From contig JAJPJJ010000039.1 in the NCBI GenBank assembly GCA_021324295.1, positions 1-37,478 of the forward strand: a DNA stretch of 37,478 nt. The letters run 5' to 3'. Of the stretch, positions 31,964-37,478 are shown piece after piece. Position 1 is the stretch's first letter; every line of letters begins with the position of its first letter. A program made the translations under genes and the position numbers. Source of the stretch: Bacillota bacterium. GTDB taxonomy: Bacteria; Sysuimicrobiota; Sysuimicrobiia; Sysuimicrobiales; Segetimicrobiaceae. The notes under the pieces are model-generated. The model saw only the letters and a program-made list of their open reading frames with translations. It made no database searches and was not told the DNA's origin.

Positions 31964-32929
31964 ATGCGCGCGGACGCGGGCGATCGGCCGTGCCTGGTCG
32001 CGGTCCTCCGCAGCCTCGACGAGCGGTACGTGGCCGCGATCGAGGCGGTCGACCCGCGCGTGCGCGTCGTCCGCGTGAGCGACCGGACGTCGTGGCTCCG
32101 CGAGGCGCCCGACGCGGAGGTGATCTTCGGGTTCCGTCCGCTGCGGGACGGCGCGCTGCAGGCCCGCCGCCTCCGGTGGGTCCACGCGGCCGGGGCGGGC
32201 GTCGAGAACCTCAGCCAGGACGTCGCGGGAACCGACGTCGTCGTGACGAACAGCCACATCCACGGCGACGTGATCGCGGAGCACGTCTTCGCGATGATCC
32301 TGGCGCACACCCGACGGCTGCGCGCGGCGTTCGCCTACCAGCACGAGCGTCGCTGGGGACACCGGGACCTCGCCGGCGCGGTGATCGCCGGCCGGACGAT
32401 GGGCATCCTCGGCCTGGGGACGATCGGCCGGGCGATCGCGCGCCGGGCGCAGGCGTTCGGGCTGCGTGTGTGGGGTACCCGGCGGACGGCCGGCGAGGTG
32501 CCGGGTGTCGAGCGCGTTCTGGGGCCGGAGGGCCTCGACGAGGTGCTCCGCGTTGCCGATGTGCTCGTCGTGACGCTTCCGCTGACGCCCGCGACCCGCG
32601 GGCTCATCGGCGCGCGCGAGCTGGCGCTCCTGCCGGCCGGTGCCTTCGTGGTGAACGTCGGCCGCGGCGGCCTGATCGACGAGGCGGCGCTCGTCGATGC
32701 CCTGCGGGCGGGACACCTCGCGGGCGCGGGCCTCGATGTCTTCGAGGAGGAGCCGCTGCCCGAGACGAGTCCGCTGTGGACGCTGCCGGAGGTGATCCTG
32801 ACGCCCCACGTCGCGGGCAATTTCCCCGGGTACATGGACCGGGTCGTCCCTCTGTTCTGCGCGAACCTCCGGAGGTATCTCGCCGGCGAGCCGCTGGCGA
32901 GCGTCGTGGACACGGCCCGGGGGTACTGA
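31964..32929 (+). CDS. D-isomer-specific 2-hydroxyacid dehydrogenase
   Basis: 321 aa NAD(P)-dependent enzyme reducing 2-oxoacids to D-2-hydroxyacids (or the reverse). The cofactor loop is GILGLGTIGRAI near residue 147. The catalytic Arg is in NVGRGGLID near 230, Glu in DVFEEEPLP near 258 and His in LTPHVAGN near 283. The N-terminal lobe is short (about 95 residues), as in the GhrA/phosphoglycerate-dehydrogenase-like group without ACT domains. Substrate unknown (glyoxylate, hydroxypyruvate or others). ATG 31964 lies one base after the lysyl-tRNA synthetase stop, so translation is coupled. Confidence 0.93.
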   Translation: MRADAGDRPCLVAVLRSLDERYVAAIEAVDPRVRVVRVSDRTSWLREAPDAEVIFGFRPLRDGALQARRLRWVHAAGAGVENLSQDVAGTDVVVTNSHIHGDVIAEHVFAMILAHTRRLRAAFAYQHERRWGHRDLAGAVIAGRTMGILGLGTIGRAIARRAQAFGLRVWGTRRTAGEVPGVERVLGPEGLDEVLRVADVLVVTLPLTPATRGLIGARELALLPAGAFVVNVGRGGLIDEAALVDALRAGHLAGAGLDVFEEEPLPETSPLWTLPEVILTPHVAGNFPGYMDRVVPLFCANLRRYLAGEPLASVVDTARGY

Positions 32930-32966
32930 GGCGCCGGGTGACACGTGAGGAGCAGGAGGAGCCACC

Positions 32967-35051
32967 GTGAAGCGATACGCGAGTGACCGTATCCGGAACG
33001 TCGCCGTCGCCGGCCACGGCGGGACCGGAAAGACCACGCTCGTCGAGGCGCTGCTGTTTGCCGCGAAGGCGATCGACCGCCTCGGTCGGATCGAGGACGG
33101 CACGACGACGACGGACTTCGACCCCGAGGAGATCCGCCGGAAGATTACCGTGAACGCCGCGCTGGCACCGCTCGAGTGGCGCGATCACAAGGTCACCCTC
33201 GTCGACACGCCCGGATACCCGGATTTCATCGGCGAGGTGACGGGCGCCCTGCGGGCGGTGGAGGGCGTGCTCCTCTGTGTGGACGCCGTCGCCGGCGTCG
33301 AGGTGCAGACGGAGAAGATCTGGGCCCTCGCCGACCGCGAGCGGCTGAGCCGGATCGTCGTCGTCACGCGGATGGACCGGGAGAACGCGGCCTTCCCCCG
33401 CGTGCTGGAGGGCCTCCAGGCCCGATTCGGCCGCCGCGTCGTTGCGCTGCAGTGGCCGGTCGGGAGCGATGCCTCGTTTGCCGGCGTTGTCGATCTTCTC
33501 GAGCTGCGGGGCTACGGGGACGCCGGGCCCGTGCCGCTGGAGCACCTCCCCGAGGAGGTCGCCACCGCCGCGCGGGCCGCGCGCGAGCGGCTCGTCGAGG
33601 CCGTCGCCGAGACGGACGATTCCCTCACGGAGGCCTACCTGGAACGGGGCGAGCTGGCGGCCGAGGCGCTCGCGGCGGGCCTGCGGGCCGGCGTCCGGTC
33701 GGGAGCGCTCGTGCCGGTGCTCTGCGCGGCGGCGGCGCGGGGCCTCGGCACCGCGCCGCTGCTGGACGTGCTGGTGGCGGTCGCTCCGGCGCCGACCGAC
33801 CGCGGACCGGTGGCGGCGCAGGACGCCAAGGGCGGACAGGTCGCGCTGGCCGCCGATCCGGCCGGTCCCCTGGCCGCCCAGGTCTTCAAGACGATGGCCG
33901 ATCCGTACGTCGGTAAGCTCTCCTACCTGCGCGTCTTCAGCGGGACGCTGACCAGCGACTCGCAGGCGTGGAACGCCGTCAAGGGGAAGGCGGAGCGCGT
34001 GGGCCAGCTCTTCCTGCTCCGCGGCAAGCACCAGGAAGCGGTGCCCGAGCTGCCTGCGGGCGACATCGGCGCCGTGGCCAAGCTGGCCGAGACGGCGACC
34101 GGCGATACGCTCGCGGACAAGGACCACCCGCTCGTGCTGCCGCCGATCGAGTTCCCCCGGCCGGCGATCGCGATGGCGATCCAGCCCAAGAGCAAGGCCG
34201 ACGAGGACAAGCTGGGGACGGCCCTCGGCCGCCTGCTGGAGGAGGATCACACGCTGCTCATCCAGCGCGCCAGCGAGATGAAGCAGACTGTGATCTCCGG
34301 GATGGGCGAGTCGCACCTCGAGATCGTGGCCGACCGGCTCAAGCGGAAGTTCGGGGTGGAGGTCGTCCTCGCGCCCCCGCGCGTGCCGTATCGTGAGACC
34401 GTGCGCGGTCACGCGCGCGTCCAAGGCAAGTACAAGAAGCAGACCGGCGGCCGCGGCCAGTACGGGGACTGCTGGATCGAGCTGGACCCCAGGTCGCGGG
34501 GAGAGGGCTACGAGTTCGTCGACAAGATCTTCGGCGGCGCGATCCCGCGCCAGTACATCCCCGCGGTCGAGAAGGGGATCAAGGAGGCGATGGAAGAGGG
34601 CATCGTCGCCGGCTATCCCGTCGTGGACGTCCGGGTGACGCTCGTGGACGGTTCCTACCACGAGGTGGACTCCTCGGAGATGGCGTTCAAGATCGCCGGC
34701 TCGATGGCGTTCAAGAAGGCGATGCAGGAAGCCAAGCCGGTGCTCCTCGAGCCGATCCTGGCCGTCGCCGTCCGGGTGCCCGAGGAGCAGATGGGCGACA
34801 TCATCGGCGACCTGAACGCGAAGCGCGGCCGGATCCAGGGCATGGAGCCCGCGGGGGACGGCACCACAGTCATCCGCGCGCAGGTGCCGATGGCGGAGAT
34901 GTTGCGGTACGCGTCGGACCTCCGGTCGCTCACCGGCGGGCGCGGAACGTTCGAGCAGGAGTTCTCGCACTACGAGGAAGTGCCGGCGCACATCGCCGAG
35001 AAGGTCATCGCGGACGCCCGCAAACAGAAGGAGGCGGTCGCGAGCCACTAG
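32967..35051 (+). CDS. EF-G-like translational GTPase (EF-G2 type) with altered G3/G4
   Basis: 694 aa with the five-domain EF-G layout. G1 is GHGGTGKT (16-23) instead of AHxDxGKT. G3 is DTPGYPDF: Tyr84 replaces the catalytic His found in EF-Tu/EF-G. G4 is TRMD (134-137) rather than NKxD. Domain IV (GGRGQYGDCWIEL, AIPRQYIPAVEKG, VTLVDGSYHEVDSSE) and domain V (LEPILAVAVRVPEEQMGDI) are intact. This pattern fits the EF-G-like/EF-G2 paralogs rather than housekeeping FusA. Mycobacterial EF-G2 is reported to lack ribosome-dependent GTPase activity. The role here is unknown. GTG 32967 has AGGAGG upstream. Last gene of the folD run, 37 bp after the dehydrogenase. Confidence 0.93.
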   Translation: MKRYASDRIRNVAVAGHGGTGKTTLVEALLFAAKAIDRLGRIEDGTTTTDFDPEEIRRKITVNAALAPLEWRDHKVTLVDTPGYPDFIGEVTGALRAVEGVLLCVDAVAGVEVQTEKIWALADRERLSRIVVVTRMDRENAAFPRVLEGLQARFGRRVVALQWPVGSDASFAGVVDLLELRGYGDAGPVPLEHLPEEVATAARAARERLVEAVAETDDSLTEAYLERGELAAEALAAGLRAGVRSGALVPVLCAAAARGLGTAPLLDVLVAVAPAPTDRGPVAAQDAKGGQVALAADPAGPLAAQVFKTMADPYVGKLSYLRVFSGTLTSDSQAWNAVKGKAERVGQLFLLRGKHQEAVPELPAGDIGAVAKLAETATGDTLADKDHPLVLPPIEFPRPAIAMAIQPKSKADEDKLGTALGRLLEEDHTLLIQRASEMKQTVISGMGESHLEIVADRLKRKFGVEVVLAPPRVPYRETVRGHARVQGKYKKQTGGRGQYGDCWIELDPRSRGEGYEFVDKIFGGAIPRQYIPAVEKGIKEAMEEGIVAGYPVVDVRVTLVDGSYHEVDSSEMAFKIAGSMAFKKAMQEAKPVLLEPILAVAVRVPEEQMGDIIGDLNAKRGRIQGMEPAGDGTTVIRAQVPMAEMLRYASDLRSLTGGRGTFEQEFSHYEEVPAHIAEKVIADARKQKEAVASH

Positions 35052-35079
35052 AGTGAGGCGCTGCGGCGTCGTCCCTTTC

Positions 35080-35101
35080 CCGGCCGTGCTCCGGCGGCCG
35101 G
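35080..35101 (+). terminator. Hairpin after the EF-G-like gene
   Basis: CCGGCCG (35080-35086) pairs with CGGCCGG (35095-35101) across 8 nt, about 30 bp after the TAG and preceded by CCCTTT. The likely end of the folD-to-EF-G transcript; it faces a convergent small gene. Confidence 0.5.
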
Positions 35102-35209
35102 CGGCCTAGATGTCCGCGCGACGGCGTGTCTCCGCCCAACACGATCGGGGGCAGCGGGCTGGTCTTACGCCCCCGCGTGGGATCGGGCGTTGCGGCGAGG
35201 GCGAGCCGG

Positions 35210-35524
35210 TCAAAAGATCGGCTTGAGCGAGCTCACCTCCCTGAGGCCGTCTTCCAACGTCAACGAGGGCAGGACCCGCACGCTGTTCCACTGTGCCAGT
35301 CCGCTCTCCGAGATGAACCGGTCGACGGCTTCCGCCTTCTCCGCCTCAGCGATGACGACGGTCACGTGTTCCCGGCTGACGAAGGGCCCGGCGACGATGT
35401 TGACACCGAGCCTCTTCGCCAACCCCGGCATTTCGGGCGCGCGCTGGAGCAGGATCTCCCGCGTCTTCGCGTTCGACGTAGGACACACCTCGGCGCTGTG
35501 AGACGCCAGTAGGACGAAATGCAT
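35210..35524 (-). CDS. Small protein of unknown function (possible ferredoxin-like alpha/beta fold)
   Basis: 104 aa. It starts MHFVLLASHSAEVCPTSN, then a helix with KTREILLQRAPEMPGLAKRL, the strand VNIVAGPFVSREHVTVVIAE, a helix EKAEAVDRFISES and the strand VRVLPSLTLEDGL. The beta-alpha-beta-beta-alpha-beta order resembles dimeric alpha-beta-barrel (DUF3303 or muconolactone-isomerase-like) proteins, but I cannot name the family firmly. ATG 35524 is fixed by GGGAGGGT just upstream. Two Pro-flanked residues (Cys14, His9) near the N-terminus could be functional. It is monocistronic, convergent with the EF-G-like gene, and separated from the hpn operon by a strong hairpin. Confidence 0.75.
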   Translation of the reverse strand: MHFVLLASHSAEVCPTSNAKTREILLQRAPEMPGLAKRLGVNIVAGPFVSREHVTVVIAEAEKAEAVDRFISESGLAQWNSVRVLPSLTLEDGLREVSSLKPIF

Positions 35525-35640
35525 GGGAGCACCCTCCCTCATCGGGATGTATTCGCGATACCCGTTCGCTGTTGGACTGGAACTTCCCGCCGGGCTCCCG
35601 AACGCCGCTCCTCGCGGGTGGTCCGGGAAGGGCCGACGCA

Positions 35641-35670
35641 GGCGGCGCGCCACCCACCGGGCGCGCCGCC
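35641..35670 (-). terminator. Terminator-like hairpin of the hopanoid operon
   Basis: GGCGGCGCGCC (35641-35651) and GGCGCGCCGCC (35660-35670) are exact complements around an 8-nt loop, 20 bp beyond the hpnG stop on the minus strand. Very stable, no U-tract. Confidence 0.6.
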
Positions 35671-35690
35671 CTCACCGTCGTCCGCCAGGC

Positions 35691-36356
35691 CTAATCTGAG
35701 CCCCGCGCGGCGCGGGGGTCCGCGACGGGCGCGTGCGGCTGGAGCGCCGCGGCGAGCACGGCGGCCGCGCGGCGGGCACAGCGGGGAGCCTCCCGCGCCA
35801 GCCACAGCGCCTCGGGCCAGGCGGACGGGCGGGCGAGCGCGAGCAGGGGGCGCAGCCACACCTCCGAGAGCTCCCGCGCCGGCGTATCGAGGACGACCCG
35901 CACGGCGGCGACGCGCGGTGCCGCAAGCAGGCCGGTCTCCATGTCCGCGGCGACGCACCCCTGCCGGGCCCACTGATCGCGCGCCGGGCCGCGGACGATC
36001 GTGGGGCAAGTCGCAAGCGGCCCGCGCTCCAGCGGCAGCGCGAGGCGCCGGGCCGCAGCCGCGAGGGCGTCCACGAGGTCGGGATCGCACCTCAGCCACC
36101 CGCCGTCCGGCCGGAGCACCCGATCCGGCACGACCACGGTCCCCGTCTGTAGGTCGGGGCGCAGCGCCCCGGCGAGGCCGCAGCTCAGCGCCACCGGGCC
36201 CGGCACGGGCCCGCGCAGCCGGCTCAGCCCGACCCCGGCCACGACGATCCGCGCCCGGGGCAGCGCGCGGCGCACCGCCCGGGCCTCGACACCGACCGCC
36301 ACGATCACCGTGGCCGCCGCGACGCCGCCGGCCCCTGTGCACCCGGGGTCATGCAC
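35691..36356 (-). CDS. hpnG: Hopanoid-associated phosphorylase / nucleosidase (HpnG)
   Basis: About 221 aa from GTG 36356, or 205 aa from GTG 36308. HpnG is a purine-nucleoside-phosphorylase-like protein that removes adenine from adenosylhopane made by HpnH, on the way to bacteriohopanetetrol. Visible: the N-terminal strand VIVAVGVEARAV, GLAGALRPDLQTGTVVVPD (glycine-rich substrate loop region) and CVAADMETGLLA, the conserved Met-Glu ribose-binding motif of the nucleoside phosphorylase/MTA nucleosidase fold. The start is unclear; GTG 36356 would overlap the hpnA stop by 8 bp, matching the tight spacing upstream, but neither start has a good ribosome-binding site. Followed by a strong hairpin. 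Confidence 0.85.
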   Translation of the reverse strand: MHDPGCTGAGGVAAATVIVAVGVEARAVRRALPRARIVVAGVGLSRLRGPVPGPVALSCGLAGALRPDLQTGTVVVPDRVLRPDGGWLRCDPDLVDALAAAARRLALPLERGPLATCPTIVRGPARDQWARQGCVAADMETGLLAAPRVAAVRVVLDTPARELSEVWLRPLLALARPSAWPEALWLAREAPRCARRAAAVLAAALQPHAPVADPRAARGSD

Positions 36357-37347
36357 GGCGGGTCCGCGGGGACAGATAGCCGTGCTCCCGGTACCACGCC
36401 ACGGCGCGCGCGAGCGCATCGCGCACCGGTCCCGGCCGGTGGCCCAGCTCCGCCCTCGCCCTCGCGTCATCGACGTACATCCGCTGGATCGACATCCGGA
36501 CGCCTTCGAGCGGCACGCGCGGATGGGCGCGCGGTTGCAGCCGGCAGCGCACCTCATCGATGCATCCGGCGAGCAGCGCCACGGGGTAGGGGATCCGCCA
36601 CCGGGGCACCGGCCTGCCCGTGACCTCGGCCAGCAGGCGCCACACCTCGTCGAGAGCGAGGTTCTCGCCGCCGACGATGTACCGCGTCCGGGCCTGCCCG
36701 CGCTCCAGCGCCAGCACGTGGGCGCGGGCGACATCCTCGACGGGCACGAGATTGAGGCCCCCAGGCGGCGGCGAGGCGAAGACGCGGCCGCACGCAAAGT
36801 CCACGATCAACCGACCGGTGGGCGTGGGCTTCCAGTCGCCGGGCCCGACCGGTGTGGTGGGCAGGACCAGGACCGCGGGGACCCGGGCCGCGAGCGCCGC
36901 GCGCTCCTGCTCGAGCTTGGAGCGGTGATACGCTGACATCGGGACGCCCGCGCCGTGCTCCGCGCAGTCGGCCTCCGTCGCGGGCCGCGCCGCGCGCGCG
37001 GGGCCCACGGTGGCCGCGCTGCTGGTGACCACGGCGCGCTCGACGCCGGCGATTCGCGCCGCCTCCAGCAACCCGGCGGTGCCCACGACGTTCACGGCGC
37101 GGATGAGGGCGCGATCCCGGGGCGCGAACGAGTACACGGCCGCGCAGTGCACCAGGTAGCGGCAGCCCCGCAGCGCCCGCACGAGCTCGCCGGGCCGCCG
37201 CAGGTCCCCGACGACGGTCTCCGCGCCGTCGACCCGCCCTTCCCGCACGAGGCAGAGGACCTCGTACCCGGCGGCGCGCAGCGCGTCGAGCACGTGCCGA
37301 CCGACGAACCCCGTCGCGCCGGTCAGGAAGACGCGCGCGCTAGCCAA
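36349..37347 (-). CDS. hpnA: Hopanoid-associated sugar epimerase (HpnA)
   Basis: 332 aa extended-SDR protein with Rossmann start VFLTGATGFVGRHV (TGxxGxxG), Ser-Ser-Ala in VTSSAATVG and the catalytic pair Tyr/Lys in SAYHRSKLEQE. The hopanoid-branch signatures PVGPGDWKPTPTGR and the C-terminal YIVGGENLALDEVWRLL are clear. HpnA is co-conserved with hopanoid genes; its exact reaction is not settled (proposed sugar-epimerase or reductase on the side chain). The only start near the conserved N-terminus is TTG 37347, which overlaps the hpnH stop by 8 bp, implying translational coupling. Order hpnH-hpnA-hpnG. Confidence 0.92.
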   Translation of the reverse strand: MASARVFLTGATGFVGRHVLDALRAAGYEVLCLVREGRVDGAETVVGDLRRPGELVRALRGCRYLVHCAAVYSFAPRDRALIRAVNVVGTAGLLEAARIAGVERAVVTSSAATVGPARAARPATEADCAEHGAGVPMSAYHRSKLEQERAALAARVPAVLVLPTTPVGPGDWKPTPTGRLIVDFACGRVFASPPPGGLNLVPVEDVARAHVLALERGQARTRYIVGGENLALDEVWRLLAEVTGRPVPRWRIPYPVALLAGCIDEVRCRLQPRAHPRVPLEGVRMSIQRMYVDDARARAELGHRPGPVRDALARAVAWYREHGYLSPRTRRA

Positions 37348-37478
37348 CGGCCGCCCGCAGCATCTCCCGCAGCGAGCTCATCGTGGCCAGCACCGCGGTC
37401 GGCTCGTAGCCGCAGTGCGCCATGCAGTTGGCGCACTTGGGGTGCCGCCCGCGGCCGTACCGCGACCAGTCGGTCTCC
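37340..37478 (-). CDS. hpnH: Radical SAM adenosylhopane synthase HpnH, C-terminal part
   Basis: Only the last 45 residues lie in the window; the gene continues beyond 37478. The segment reads ETDWSRYGRGRHPKCANC then MAHCGYEPTAV, the distinctive C-terminal cysteine motif (KCxxCMxHCGYE) of HpnH. HpnH joins a 5'-deoxyadenosyl radical to diploptene to start the hopanoid side chain. The radical-SAM CxxxCxxC motif would be upstream, outside the window. Its stop (TAG, 37342-37340) lies within the first codons of hpnA. Confidence 0.9.
   Translation of the reverse strand, partial: ETDWSRYGRGRHPKCANCMAHCGYEPTAVLATMSSLREMLRAAVG

Overview
This is a high-GC (about 70% by eye), gene-dense bacterial chromosomal segment with frequent GTG and TTG starts, short intergenic gaps and consensus sigma70-type promoters (TTGACAC at the -35 of three independent promoters). 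The gene set includes a class I lysyl-tRNA synthetase, hopanoid side-chain genes (hpnH-hpnA-hpnG), two paralogous amylo-alpha-1,6-glucosidases, a Cgl0159-type aldolase and an EF-G paralog. This points to an uncultured, probably aerobic soil or sediment lineage. The phylum cannot be fixed from this window; Sysuimicrobiota-, Dormibacterota-, Eremiobacterota- or Rokubacteria-like groups are guesses only. No phage, plasmid or CRISPR locus is visible.

Layout. 1-510: remnant of an ISNCY-like transposase fused to a dispersed repeat. 505-4692: a CDF zinc-type exporter (minus), then a DUF2945 protein and glycogen-debranching enzyme 1. 5253-10166: a strong promoter, OsmC-family protein, ferritin-like diiron protein, a repeat locus, then CoA-binding protein, thiolase and FAD monooxygenase-like protein. 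10663-14706: a secreted sorbosone-dehydrogenase-like propeller and a very long PilX-like pilus protein whose 5' end carries an in-frame 78-bp tandem repeat. 14980-19801: an MDR oxidoreductase (minus), divergent from a peptide/nickel-type ABC binding protein and two permeases with no ATPase gene. 19808-22539: MFS transporter and DUF2628 protein (minus), SDR (plus). 23043-26398: Cgl0159-type aldolase and debranching enzyme 2. 26416-27906: rpoZ, tRNA-Tyr(GTA), a small zinc-ribbon-like protein, tRNA-Gly(TCC). 28120-35051: a tight run folD-folC-lysS(class I)-D-2-hydroxyacid dehydrogenase-EF-G-like. 35210-37478 (minus): a small unknown protein and the hopanoid operon hpnH (partial)-hpnA-hpnG.

How the genes work together. 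folD and folC supply one-carbon-loaded polyglutamylated folate next to translation genes. hpnH, hpnA and hpnG act in sequence on the hopanoid side chain (HpnH adds adenosyl to diploptene, HpnG removes adenine; HpnA is a co-conserved epimerase-like protein). The two debranching enzymes and the aldolase suggest alpha-glucan or sugar turnover.

The most unusual signal is non-coding. A family of about 80-bp GC-rich, hairpin-forming repeats recurs in several intergenic gaps (about 7194, 12617, 27968, possibly 5381), partly in tandem. A separate element of about 140 bp begins exactly at the stop codons of two unrelated genes (505 and 22537). Neither is explained by the coding features. All assignments rest on reading the sequence and family knowledge; no database search was run.
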